Shown here in pieces: positions 18,787 through 28,558 of a stretch of 64,000 bases of DNA. The position numbers and the translations under genes were made by a program. Source of the stretch: Gammaproteobacteria bacterium (GTDB taxonomy: Bacteria > Pseudomonadota > Gammaproteobacteria > JAJFKO01); NCBI GenBank assembly GCA_021773175.1, contig JAJFKO010000061.1:55023-119022 (forward strand), written 5' to 3'. The stretch's first letter is position 1. Every line of letters starts with the position of its first letter. Below the pieces are notes generated by a model. The model made no database searches, was not told where the DNA came from, and saw only the letters and a program-made list of their open reading frames with translations.

Positions 18787-18893
18787 AGTGAGTTACCCCC
18801 AGTGTTTGTTCCCATTTAGTTCCAGATGGCCATTATGACACAACAATTTTGAAATGCTAGAGGCAAGTTGTAAGCTTTTACTATTTTTTTTAA

Positions 18894-20933
18894 TTAGCTA
18901 TTTTTTGGACGCTTAGGAGGTGGACCACCATCAGGTTGTTGGGCTAAACGTAACTGAAGATTTTCTTCTTGTAAGCTGAGTATTTCTCTACACATAGGAA
19001 GTGTTAACGTCCTTAAGCTGCAACGTGGTGGAAGTTTTTCTTCTTTGGCACCATAGTACTCAACAAAACGTTGCATGATGGACATTGGCATCTTAAGTTC
19101 AGGAGGTTTTTCTGCGCCTGGTGCCACTAAGTCCGCACCATTTAAAGTCATATAAATCTGATACTGTAAATCTCTACAGGCCTCATCCTTACTATCATAA
19201 ATATATTCAAAAGTCCTAATAGCTGTTTCAATTGCATCATCTGTCTCACCCAAGGTATCGGAAAACACTCTCATCGCAGCGTGATACTGCATATCACATC
19301 TAGCCTCATAAGGAACACGGTGATCTTCTTTTAATTGATAGCGTAAATCATTATACGCATCGTTTAATCCACATTGATAGTACACTCTTAATCTAAAAGA
19401 ATAATCAATGAGATATTGAGAAACGCCTGCAGCAGCAAGTGCTTGGATCTCAGGCTGTAATAAAGCATCTACACGTTGAAGCGTTCGAACAGAACCAATA
19501 TCATAATTTACAAATTCTATATGAAGATCTATTAATAATTCATGATATGCAGCGTCATCAAACGGCCAAAGCTCAGTTTGGTCTCGATGTTCTTGGAGGA
19601 ACCTAAATAGCTCTTCTCTAGGCTTTCCAGCTTTATAAGCTGCAGCAAAATAAGCTTTGAGATATTGCTTATACTGCACTAATGCTTGTCCTGGAAGCAC
19701 ACTACTTGCATATAGCAAGACTCTACAATGTTGCTGTAATCTTGCTAGCCTTTCTTCTGCCGAGCTTGTACTGGCAGCAACAGCAACAGAACTTGGTGTT
19801 GCATAATCAGCATACCCTGAATCTAGTTTAATTAAATTAACTATTGCTGCTACTTGTTCTGCTAGCGCCGCATCATTTTCAACAGCCCACTCAAAAATTC
19901 TTTTATATTTTGCAATACTCACTGACCAATGATCTTGATTGGCTTCTTCTTCATCACGCTGATAGGCAAGAACATTATCTAGTATAAAAATAAGATTGTT
20001 TGGATCAATACTTAGTAATTCTTTTACCGCTTTAATAAATAAAGCTATTATCGGTTTATCGCCCTCTCCTGTCTCATAATGAAATGCATTATAAGATAAT
20101 ATTTGTAAGAACTCATTAATCAAACTCAACTTGGCCATTGCATTTCCGGCTTTAGTTAAATCGATAAAAATTTCTAATGCTTTTTCATAATCGCCTAAAT
20201 CATCACTAAAAGGCCTGTCTCGTATATAACTTTCTGCTGTGAGTAGGCGTAATCGTGGTAATGGCGACGTTATTTCATTGAACAATGCTTTATCCGCTTG
20301 AAGATCACCTGAAATACTAGGAGACCAATAACTATGTGCCAGATTATTAGTGCGCCTTTGGTAAAAGAAGCGAATAAACATTTCTTCTGAGCAATATTCA
20401 GGTTCACATAGAAATTTTAATAGCGCGATACGCTCAGCGGTAAGATTTTCAGTTCTATTACGAAAAAAGATAGCTTTAAAAAAGACTTTAAATAAGTCTT
20501 CATTAGCTAGAAGCAGCTGTAAATTCTGAACCGCTTGTTCAGCAAGCTGTGTTTCACTTTCATCTTTCCTGATAAAAACATACTCAGACAGGATTGCTAG
20601 TGTATGCATAGGGTTGAAAATCCTTACCCGTCGATAAGCAGAACTTTCAATGCCAAATACAAACTCTCTATCAATATTTCCCGCCTGCATTAAAGAAAAT
20701 ATTGGCGTAAATAATTTCACAAAAGTTGCAAACGTTAATTTACTACGAAAGTTTGGATCACTATGAGCAAGTGCTCTAGCCGCTGAAGACCATTCTACAG
20801 CTGCACGAGATTTACCAGACGGAAATACTACACTATGCTCTATTAGAGATTGAATCCGCCGATCTATTTCAGCATCTGATAGATTAGGAATATCCTCAAT
20901 TTTAAAATCTGCCTCAGTCAGCTCGCCAAGCAT
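18894..20933 (-). CDS. Large hypothetical protein between recA and cinA
   Basis: 679 residues from the ATG at 20931-20933, chosen because AGAGGA lies at ideal distance; the frame is open 54 bases further upstream. No family recognised. The sequence looks all-helical, with segments reminiscent of solenoid repeats (SLINEFLQILSYNAFHYETG, VQYKQYLKAYFAAAYKAGKP, YRQ/YDLRYQLKED region), no signal peptide and no membrane helix. The C-terminus is Pro/Lys rich and hydrophilic (PPPKRPKNS). Codon usage and AT content resemble the other unknown genes inserted in this neighbourhood. Confidence 0.75.
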   Translation of the reverse strand: MLGELTEADFKIEDIPNLSDAEIDRRIQSLIEHSVVFPSGKSRAAVEWSSAARALAHSDPNFRSKLTFATFVKLFTPIFSLMQAGNIDREFVFGIESSAYRRVRIFNPMHTLAILSEYVFIRKDESETQLAEQAVQNLQLLLANEDLFKVFFKAIFFRNRTENLTAERIALLKFLCEPEYCSEEMFIRFFYQRRTNNLAHSYWSPSISGDLQADKALFNEITSPLPRLRLLTAESYIRDRPFSDDLGDYEKALEIFIDLTKAGNAMAKLSLINEFLQILSYNAFHYETGEGDKPIIALFIKAVKELLSIDPNNLIFILDNVLAYQRDEEEANQDHWSVSIAKYKRIFEWAVENDAALAEQVAAIVNLIKLDSGYADYATPSSVAVAASTSSAEERLARLQQHCRVLLYASSVLPGQALVQYKQYLKAYFAAAYKAGKPREELFRFLQEHRDQTELWPFDDAAYHELLIDLHIEFVNYDIGSVRTLQRVDALLQPEIQALAAAGVSQYLIDYSFRLRVYYQCGLNDAYNDLRYQLKEDHRVPYEARCDMQYHAAMRVFSDTLGETDDAIETAIRTFEYIYDSKDEACRDLQYQIYMTLNGADLVAPGAEKPPELKMPMSIMQRFVEYYGAKEEKLPPRCSLRTLTLPMCREILSLQEENLQLRLAQQPDGGPPPKRPKNS

Positions 20934-21048
20934 AATTATTTCCTCTGGATTAGTGCAGCCACACAATAGCGGCCAAATAGCATGCAATAATACATGACGG
21001 CAAATATTGAGTCAAATAATAACCATATTTATAAAAAAGTAATAAAAA

Positions 21049-21546
21049 TCAGATGGTTAGCACGGATGATAAGGTCTGTAAGGCAAAAGAAACGGCCTGT
21101 TCACGCACAGTATAGCGATCACCATTAAACTGTTTAGCAATAGTGAAATCAGAAAATACATTGTGACTTGCAAAGCCAAGCCAAACTAAACCAACAGGTT
21201 TTTCAACACTACCACCATCTGGCCCGGCAATGCCTGTCGTAGCAACACTAACTTGTGCATGACTATGTTGTAATGCCCCTGCGGCCATAGCTTCTGCTGT
21301 TTGTTCACTGACGGCGCCATGTTGCTGCAACGTTTTTTCAGTTACACCTAATAATTCCTGTTTGGCTGCATTACTATAGGTAACATAACCACGCTCAAAC
21401 CATTTGGAACTACCGGGAATTGCCGTTATCGCCTCAGCAATCCAACCGCCTGTACATGATTCAGCAGAAACCAGCATGAGTTGTTTCTGCAAAAGTTGTT
21501 GGCCAAGTTGTTCTGCTAATGTAGTTAGATTATTTGCTTGCTGCAT
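21049..21546 (-). CDS. pncC: CinA C-terminal domain protein, NMN amidohydrolase
   Basis: Nicotinamide-mononucleotide amidase, recycling NMN to NaMN in NAD metabolism, and historically competence-associated CinA. About 165 residues, the single-domain form. Diagnostic: LVSAESCTGGWIAEAITAIPGSSKWFERGYVTY in pieces around residues 24-56, TGIAGPDGGSVEKPVGLVW near 107-125. The start is ATG at 21544-21546; TTG at 21552 in the same frame would add two residues. It lies divergently from mutS and in the cinA-recA-recX order found in many gammaproteobacteria, apart from the inserted 18894 gene. Confidence 0.92.
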   Translation of the reverse strand: MQQANNLTTLAEQLGQQLLQKQLMLVSAESCTGGWIAEAITAIPGSSKWFERGYVTYSNAAKQELLGVTEKTLQQHGAVSEQTAEAMAAGALQHSHAQVSVATTGIAGPDGGSVEKPVGLVWLGFASHNVFSDFTIAKQFNGDRYTVREQAVSFALQTLSSVLTI

Positions 21547-21723
21547 TTTCAATTCTCATACTTCTATAAATATACGCTCACAAAGATTATGTAGTTTATA
21601 AGATAACGGCCCAATTATCATAAAACTTTTAAACCGCTTAATTATTAAACACTCTTGTCGAACTGACTGTCGGATTCATTATGCTCTTGTGGTATTATTC
21701 GCTCCAAATTGGTTAATTAATAT

Positions 21724-21845
21724 AGGACTCACGCTAAACACCAATCTTTTCGTTGAATGTGTTTTCTAAAATCCTCACGTATTACCTATACTGTCGTCTT
21801 TTAGAAAACACATCCACCTCAACCTTGGTATTTATCGTAAGCCCT
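21724..21845. repeat. Palindromic repeat element upstream of mutS
   Basis: Outer arms at 21724-21744 (AGGACTCACGCTAAACACCAA) and 21825-21845 (the reverse complement apart from a few bases) enclose perfect 13-base inner arms GTGTTTTCTAAAA (21759-21771) and TTTTAGAAAACAC (21799-21811). Outer ends match those of the element at 63368-63488. It lies between cinA and mutS and ends 30 bases before the mutS start. Confidence 0.7.
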
Positions 21846-21875
21846 ATTAACAATCTCAGGCGGGAATACTTAAAC

Positions 21876-24419
21876 ATGGAAACCAAACAAAAGCACACAC
21901 CAATGATGCAGCAATTCTTGCGTATCAAAGCGGATTTCCCTGATATGTTATTGTTTTATCGCATGGGTGATTTCTATGAATTGTTTCTGGATGATGCTAA
22001 ACGCGCAGCCGATCTTCTCGGCATTACCTTAACCAAACGTGGTGCTTCTAATGGCGATCCGATTTTAATGGCCGGTGTGCCGCATCATGCCGCTGAAGCG
22101 TATCTCGCAAAACTATTAAAACTCGGTGAATCGGTTGCGATTTGTGAACAGATTGGCGATCCCGCTACCAGTAAAGGTCCGGTTGAACGTCAAGTCGTGC
22201 GTATTCTCACTCCCGGTACTGTTAGTGATGAAGCTTTATTAGATGAATACAAAGATAACATCGTCGCCAGTGTTTATTGGCAAGAGAATAGTATCGGCTT
22301 AGCAACCTTAGATATTACTAGTGGTCTTTTCAAAGTCATGCAATTAAATTCATTAGAAGGACTTTACAGCGAATTAGAACGTATTCAACCTGCAGAATTA
22401 TTATTAAATGAAAATATCAGCCCAACTGATGAATTACAGCAGTTTACCATTACACCTCGCTCTTCTTGGCACTTTGGTTATGACAGTGCATATCGTTGTT
22501 TATGCGAACAACTAGAAACGCGTGATTTAACCGGTTTTGGTTGTGAAGAGTTAAGTGTTGCCATTAGCGCCGCAGGTTGCTTATTACAATATGCTAAAGA
22601 AACTCAGCGTACTAATTTACCGCACATTAATAGTTTACACGTCGAACAACGCGAAGATTGTATTGTGATGAATGCAGCAACGCGGCGCAATTTAGAATTA
22701 ACCATCAATATACAAGGTGAGACAAATAACACTTTAGCCTTTGTTCTGGACCGAAGTATCACCCCGATGGGCAGCCGCTTATTACGTCGCTGGTTGCATC
22801 AACCTTTACGTGATCATGCAGTTTTACAAGCACGGCAAAACGTTATTGAACAAACCCTATGTGATTATGAAAACACGCAAGAATTGTTACGCGGCATCGG
22901 TGATTTAGAAAGAATATTAGCGCGTATTGCATTACGTTCAGCGCGACCTCGAGACTTAACACAACTACGTGAAGGTTTACGGCGCTTACCACTTATCGCT
23001 GAAAATTTAGCTGATATAGCAGCTCCCTTATTAAAATCATTACTACAACAAATGACGACCTTTCCTGAATTACATGATTTATTACAACGTGCCGTTATCG
23101 ATAATCCACCGATGTTAATTCGTGATGGTGGTGTCATTGCTGAAGGCTATGATGCTGAACTCGATAAGCTCCGCAATATCAGTCAAGATGCGAGTGATTA
23201 TCTCTTACAATTAGAGCAACGTGAAAAAGAGCGTACGAAATTGGCAACTTTGAAAGTTGGCTACAACCGCGTACATGGTTACTACATTGAAATAAGCCGT
23301 GCTCAAGCTCATCAAGCACCTGATGATTATATTCGCCGCCAAACTTTGAAAAATGCAGAACGCTTTATTACTCCAGAGTTAAAAGAATTTGAAGATAAAG
23401 TGCTTACCAGCAAACAGAAAGCTTTAACGCGCGAGAAAAGTTTATATGAGGGTTTAATTGATCGACTCAATGAGTTTTTAACGCCATTACAAATGAGTGT
23501 TAAAGCACTAGCTGAAATCGATGCTTTACTTAACTTAGCTGAACGTGCAGCAACATTAAATTTAAATAAACCTGAATTAGTCAACCAACCCGGCATCACG
23601 ATTAATGGCGGACGCCATCCAGTGATTGAATATGCGCAAAGTGATCCGTTTGTCGCGAATGATATGTTGCTTAATGATAAACGCCGTATGCTGATTATTA
23701 CCGGTCCTAACATGGGTGGTAAGTCTACTTATATGCGCCAAGCTGCGTTAATTGTTTTGTTAGCGCATGTCGGTAGCTTTGTGCCAGCAGACAATGCCGC
23801 TATCGGTCCTATCGATCAAATCTTTACACGTATTGGTGCTTCCGATGACCTTGCTAGCGGTCGCTCCACATTTATGGTTGAAATGACAGAAACCGCAAAC
23901 ATTTTACATAATGCTACTGAGCAAAGTTTAATACTGATGGATGAGATTGGTCGTGGTACCAGTACTTTTGATGGCTTATCATTAGCCTTTGCCGTAGCTG
24001 AATATTTAGCGCGCCATACTAATGCTTTTACTTTATTTGCAACGCATTATTTCGAGTTAACCAAACTGCCAGAAAGTTTTGACAGCATTGTCAATGTGCA
24101 TGTCGAAGCCATGGAGCATGATGACCACATTACGTTTTTACATACCGTAAAAGAAGGTCCGGCAAGTCGCAGTTATGGTTTGCAAGTGGCACAATTAGCA
24201 GGTGTACCAAAGAGTGTGATTAAAGAAGCAAAACATAAGTTGCAACAATTAGAAGTACAAAATGCAACACAATCGAGTTTGCCATTACCAGAGTTACAAG
24301 TTGAAACAGCCAAACATCCTGCTATCAACCAACTTGAAAAAATCAATCCAAATGAACTCACCCCAAAACAAGCATTAGAACAACTCTATCAGCTTAAAGC
24401 GATACTTAATGATGACTAA
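21876..24419 (+). CDS. mutS: DNA mismatch repair protein MutS
   Basis: Recognises base mismatches and starts methyl-independent or -directed repair with MutL. 847 residues from ATG 21876; the frame extends upstream to 21753, but that part lies inside a palindromic repeat and does not look like MutS. Mismatch-binding F33-Y34-E35 (in GDFYELF), Walker [10 protein letters not shown] (610-618), Walker [17 protein letters not shown], and the C-terminal helix-turn-helix are present. A four-plus-base overlap with the next gene (24409) suggests translational coupling. Confidence 0.97.
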   Translation: METKQKHTPMMQQFLRIKADFPDMLLFYRMGDFYELFLDDAKRAADLLGITLTKRGASNGDPILMAGVPHHAAEAYLAKLLKLGESVAICEQIGDPATSKGPVERQVVRILTPGTVSDEALLDEYKDNIVASVYWQENSIGLATLDITSGLFKVMQLNSLEGLYSELERIQPAELLLNENISPTDELQQFTITPRSSWHFGYDSAYRCLCEQLETRDLTGFGCEELSVAISAAGCLLQYAKETQRTNLPHINSLHVEQREDCIVMNAATRRNLELTINIQGETNNTLAFVLDRSITPMGSRLLRRWLHQPLRDHAVLQARQNVIEQTLCDYENTQELLRGIGDLERILARIALRSARPRDLTQLREGLRRLPLIAENLADIAAPLLKSLLQQMTTFPELHDLLQRAVIDNPPMLIRDGGVIAEGYDAELDKLRNISQDASDYLLQLEQREKERTKLATLKVGYNRVHGYYIEISRAQAHQAPDDYIRRQTLKNAERFITPELKEFEDKVLTSKQKALTREKSLYEGLIDRLNEFLTPLQMSVKALAEIDALLNLAERAATLNLNKPELVNQPGITINGGRHPVIEYAQSDPFVANDMLLNDKRRMLIITGPNMGGKSTYMRQAALIVLLAHVGSFVPADNAAIGPIDQIFTRIGASDDLASGRSTFMVEMTETANILHNATEQSLILMDEIGRGTSTFDGLSLAFAVAEYLARHTNAFTLFATHYFELTKLPESFDSIVNVHVEAMEHDDHITFLHTVKEGPASRSYGLQVAQLAGVPKSVIKEAKHKLQQLEVQNATQSSLPLPELQVETAKHPAINQLEKINPNELTPKQALEQLYQLKAILNDD

Positions 24420-25281
24420 GACAATAAATCAAAACAATAATAGTCTTGATAATGCTCATTACTATTGCCAAGAAAAATTAAAACGCGGCACCAGCATTCA
24501 TTACAGTTTATATTTTGCCGATAAGAAATATAAATTAGCCTTGGTTGCAGCGCATGCTTTTTATCGTGAGATTACAGATATTTTAAATAAATGCAGCGAC
24601 CAAGGTGTTGCTAGAACTAAGCTTTACTGGTGGCAGGAAGAAATTGAGCGCTTATATGCAGGTGAACCACGCCATCCAGTAACGAGAGCATTACAACTTC
24701 ATGTTGGCATGCAATCTATCGATAAAAATATTTTTTTAAGCATGATTACAGCGGTCAGCAATTTAGTTAATGGCGTACGCTTTGCGAGTTTTTCTGAATT
24801 TGAATTGTATTGCCATGAACTACACAGTTCAGCATTCATGTTACAAGCTTTGCTTACTGGTGTTGCCAATAAAGATAGCTTGATATTTCAACGTGACATC
24901 GCTGTTTTTTGTAAGCTAGTAAATGTTATCCGCAATGTGCAAGGCGATTTACGTAAACATAGAATTTACCTTCCAGAATCAAGCTTAACGACTTACGATA
25001 TTAATATTGCTAAGCTTGATGATCATGCAGAGCAGGAAAAATTAAAAAAGTTATTACACTCTCTTGCCAAACAAGCACAACAAATTTACGATGATGCCTT
25101 TACAAAACTTGCTTTTCAAGATAGTCATGATTTGAAAACAACTATTATATTAGCTGAGCTACACAAGCGCTTATTAGACTTATTAGTTGCTGAGGATTTT
25201 CCTTGTTTGGAACAACACATAACGATTACGCCGATTCGAAAGCTATGGCATGCATGGCGCATATCTGTCAAATTAGGCTGA
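24409..25281 (+). CDS. Squalene/phytoene synthase-like protein
   Basis: 290 residues of the trans-isoprenyl diphosphate synthase (squalene/phytoene synthase) fold, most like the NDUFAF6-type branch. Visible: [46 protein letters not shown], and the second motif region [15 protein letters not shown]. The catalytic Asp-rich motifs are degenerate: the first reads R53-E-I-T-D57, the second N176-V-Q-G-D180, so prenyl-transfer activity is doubtful. It overlaps the mutS end by 11 bases and the convergent 25273 gene by 9, so it is tightly packed. Confidence 0.75.
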   Translation: MMTKTINQNNNSLDNAHYYCQEKLKRGTSIHYSLYFADKKYKLALVAAHAFYREITDILNKCSDQGVARTKLYWWQEEIERLYAGEPRHPVTRALQLHVGMQSIDKNIFLSMITAVSNLVNGVRFASFSEFELYCHELHSSAFMLQALLTGVANKDSLIFQRDIAVFCKLVNVIRNVQGDLRKHRIYLPESSLTTYDINIAKLDDHAEQEKLKKLLHSLAKQAQQIYDDAFTKLAFQDSHDLKTTIILAELHKRLLDLLVAEDFPCLEQHITITPIRKLWHAWRISVKLG

Positions 25282-26850
25282 GCGAGCATAACCAATTACT
25301 GAGCGACGACGTGTACCAACAAAAGGCTGCATTGGTTGACATGGTCGAGTAGCTCTTTTAAGTCTTCTCGTCGCAATGCTATTTTCGCCAAGCATTGCAA
25401 AGTGGTTAAGTGCTTTCACATCAACTTTACCTTGCGAGCGGGCATTATTAACAACACTATCAATTGTTCCAGAGGGTAGCTCACAGGATGCTCTTCTGCT
25501 TACACTAGCACTATTTCTATCTTTTGCTTTACTCTTACGCTCAAGCACCTCTCTAAATGCCAATAGTAATTCTTTGAAAAAATTTGTGAAGGCATTATCT
25601 GGTTTCTTAACTGCAACAACTCTTACTAGCTTTGTATTATTGTCAAAAATAATACTCATTGGATCGAGCGGCTGTTGTTCAGCATCTGCATTACTGTTTT
25701 CAGATTGAATGACACGTGTTGCTTGTGATGCTGAAAACAACCCTAACCCTAGAGATTGATTATTGGCATCTAAGGTTCGAACGGCTTTAGCTATAGCGGG
25801 TGATACTTCTAGAGTATCTAACTCATTAAGTTCAGTTTTCAAGTTTACATTACTTACTAATAAAAATTGCATCATATAACGCATTGCAGCATAGACTCTA
25901 TGCTCCCCATCAGCATCATCTGGTACGCATGCATTGACATATGCATCAAAGTCACTGTAATTAAAGTTTTGAAAAAAACCGGTTGATAATTTCAAATCTT
26001 GTTTATAAGAGCTTGTCGTTACATGGTTATTGCGCATCGCTGCAATAATAGCATTGAGAATATACATGAAGTACATTTCTTCTGATAGTGCTTTCGTACG
26101 ATTGGAAAAGGCTGAGTCTTTAAGTTCTAATCCCTGACGTACATCATAGATATTTACACTGTCACCACTTAGCGGACCAAGTCCACAAACATTACCTCTA
26201 TATGTAAGGTCAAAATAAACTAGTTTTGCTAATTGCTCAGTAAGTACTTGTTGCGCTAAATTTTGAATCTTTGCATCTAAGGAGCTACAGCCTATATTGG
26301 TTTCTTCTGAAAAGTATGAATCCATTAATCCAAAATCGTAGCTCAAGTAATCTCTTTCATTGAAATGTTTTAAATCCTTACCGCTACTATCATCAGCTCT
26401 GTCATCACGATTAAAGAACATATAAGGATTATTATCTTCTCTTTTACCATAATATAAAATTGTACCTTTATAATAGGTCTGAAGGTTTTTAACGTGTTTT
26501 TGATAGTCTTCTCTGATAGCCTCTCTTTCACTATCTAAAGCTGTACTAATTAGGAGTTGATATTGATCTCGAATTTGTTTTCGTTGCTGCTGATAACTTT
26601 CCACATCTGTTTTTTTAGCGGTATCAACCTGAACTAAGCCGCGCAAACTATGCTTAGTCTTAAGAGCATTAAAAGCGTCTTTATCTTTGTCCCTTATTGC
26701 ATTACCAACATCCATCCAATCTTGTGGAGATAACTTTAAATGTTGATTACTGACTTTCAGAATAAAAAGCAGAGTATTAGCACGCAGCTCATCTTTGCTG
26801 AGTGTGGAATCATTAATATCTGTCTCTGTTGAATCTCTCAAACCTTGCAC
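25273..26850 (-). CDS. Hypothetical protein, tandem paralogue of 27033-28340
   Basis: 525 residues from a GTG start at 26850 with GAGGGG eight bases upstream. Unknown family. It shares extended similarity with the adjacent 27033-28340 product: LSEE(M/L)YF-(Y/H)ILNAII, (D/E)LKL-TG, YAAMRYM(M/I)QFL-(V/A)SN-NL, (S/A)LGLGLFS, FDNN-KL / FDKNRKL and a hydrophobic segment near the C-terminal third (FTNFFKELLLAF here). An N-terminal coiled-coil-like region (about 70-150) is extra. C-terminus is basic. Likely a lineage-specific duplicated pair; a host-directed role is possible but unsupported by a motif. Confidence 0.75.
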   Translation of the reverse strand: MQGLRDSTETDINDSTLSKDELRANTLLFILKVSNQHLKLSPQDWMDVGNAIRDKDKDAFNALKTKHSLRGLVQVDTAKKTDVESYQQQRKQIRDQYQLLISTALDSEREAIREDYQKHVKNLQTYYKGTILYYGKREDNNPYMFFNRDDRADDSSGKDLKHFNERDYLSYDFGLMDSYFSEETNIGCSSLDAKIQNLAQQVLTEQLAKLVYFDLTYRGNVCGLGPLSGDSVNIYDVRQGLELKDSAFSNRTKALSEEMYFMYILNAIIAAMRNNHVTTSSYKQDLKLSTGFFQNFNYSDFDAYVNACVPDDADGEHRVYAAMRYMMQFLLVSNVNLKTELNELDTLEVSPAIAKAVRTLDANNQSLGLGLFSASQATRVIQSENSNADAEQQPLDPMSIIFDNNTKLVRVVAVKKPDNAFTNFFKELLLAFREVLERKSKAKDRNSASVSRRASCELPSGTIDSVVNNARSQGKVDVKALNHFAMLGENSIATRRLKRATRPCQPMQPFVGTRRRSVIGYARSA

Positions 26851-27032
26851 GACTAAACCCCTCTACTTGTCATTAGCTGCTTGGTATGTTGCACACTTTA
26901 CCTGATCAATGTTTCGTAAGTGTTGCACAGAGTCATTTTTTTGTAACAGCATGTAACTATTAACATATTTACTATCAATGGGTTATGTCAACAGTCGGCG
27001 TTTATTTTATACCTAGGTAACTCGAGGCAGCG

Positions 27033-28340
27033 CTATGCGCACCTAACAGCTCTAGCAGAGCTGCTAAATAATGAGGTTGAGTCAAGATTGGTATCGAGAG
27101 CTCGACTTGCTCTCTTTAATCCAGGACTAATAGGAAGTTTATGACGAAGAAATAAAGGTTGCACATCAGCTGCTCGCACCTTTGAATATCCAACTTGACG
27201 AGCCTTTTGTGAACATTGATGAGTAGCTGTTTTCTTTATTTTTGGTTTGGTATGTTCTACAAATAATAAAAACAAATTTGACATGAATGTCATTATTTTT
27301 GTAAGCATCTTTTTATTCGTTACTAATGAAGAAAGCTTTCTGTTTTTATCAAAAAAAACCTCATCCACACGTGAACACTTTTCTTTTTCTGATAGGCTAG
27401 CTTTACTTAACTTTGTAGCCACGGGAATTGAAAACAACCCCAAACCTAAGGCTGCAGAATCTTTCTCTAACGTCCTATATGAAAATGAAGATAAAGACAC
27501 GTCCTCTCTTGACTCAGCTTGGACATTCAAAGGACTATTCTGAGTACTTCGTTTATGAAAATCTTTAATATCATCTTGAAGATTTAAGTTGCTTGCAAAC
27601 AGAAACTGTATCATATAGCGCATAGCAGCATATATCTTCATTATATTTGGAGCATCCTGAGGAACTGTTGCCTCGATATAATTGACTAGATCAGCACTAT
27701 CTATTTGACTAAGCAAACCTGTTTCTAATTTTAATTCATCTCTATATGCTGAAATAGCATGCCGATCAAAGGCTGCTTTATTATCTCCAAACTTTTGCAT
27801 CCGAGTAATAATCGCATTCAAAATATGAATAAAATACAATTCTTCCGATAATGGAATATTGAAATTTTCAACATAAATACTTTTGATTCTTAGCCGATCT
27901 TTTACATGTTCAAGCGTAAGTTCACCCGGCCTAGTAAAAAGAGCTCCTCGATGCATAAAATCGAACATAACTAGCTTAGAGAACATATCGAAAAGAACTT
28001 CTTGTGCGGCACATTGAATATCAGTATCTAAATCTGCATTTTGTGAATTAGGATTTTGTTTAATTGATAGAAAACGATGAAGTGAAAATCCCACATTAAT
28101 ATTACTACTCTTATTTTGAGCACCAATAATATTTAATCTTAAATCAAAATCATTTAAAGCGTCTGCATCTCTTGCATGCAACCCTAACTTAATTTGCATC
28201 CATTGACTTTCATCAATGTCATCACGATCATCATTGGCAGCCCGCAAAATTAACATGAGCATATCAACGCGTTGATCATCAAGCTGAACTTTTTCAGACG
28301 TTTGCGAATGTGCCCTTAACGCTGCCAATATACCGTGCAT
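27033..28340 (-). CDS. Hypothetical protein, tandem paralogue of 25273-26850
   Basis: 435 residues, start supported by TTGAGGAAAG upstream. Shorter than its neighbour because the first-third coiled-coil insert is missing. Common blocks: LSEELYFIHILNAII, YAAMRYMIQFLFASNLNL, ALGLGLFS, VFFDKNRKL and a hydrophobic FMSNLFLLFVE stretch, then a basic Arg/Lys-rich tail. The two genes are 182 bases apart in the same direction, suggesting tandem duplication followed by divergence rather than an operon of unrelated genes. Confidence 0.75.
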   Translation of the reverse strand: MHGILAALRAHSQTSEKVQLDDQRVDMLMLILRAANDDRDDIDESQWMQIKLGLHARDADALNDFDLRLNIIGAQNKSSNINVGFSLHRFLSIKQNPNSQNADLDTDIQCAAQEVLFDMFSKLVMFDFMHRGALFTRPGELTLEHVKDRLRIKSIYVENFNIPLSEELYFIHILNAIITRMQKFGDNKAAFDRHAISAYRDELKLETGLLSQIDSADLVNYIEATVPQDAPNIMKIYAAMRYMIQFLFASNLNLQDDIKDFHKRSTQNSPLNVQAESREDVSLSSFSYRTLEKDSAALGLGLFSIPVATKLSKASLSEKEKCSRVDEVFFDKNRKLSSLVTNKKMLTKIMTFMSNLFLLFVEHTKPKIKKTATHQCSQKARQVGYSKVRAADVQPLFLRHKLPISPGLKRASRALDTNLDSTSLFSSSARAVRCA

Positions 28341-28558
28341 TGCTAACTTTCCTCAATTGTATTGGCAGCTTAGTTTTCAGTACTATACTGAGATCATGTT
28401 ACATAATTATTGCTCTACATCCTTTTTTTGTAACATAACGTAACAATTTACCTGTTTTATATCAACTGCTTACCGCTCAAATAAGAATTGTTTGCATTTG
28501 GAAACATGTTTTGCTAAAGTTTCAGCACTCTATTTTCTACACTGGTTAGGAAAAATAT

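Noticed and set aside
21753..21875. N-terminal extension of mutS by 41 codons
   Set aside because: These bases lie almost wholly inside a palindromic repeat, and the MutS family start is METKQ at 21876.
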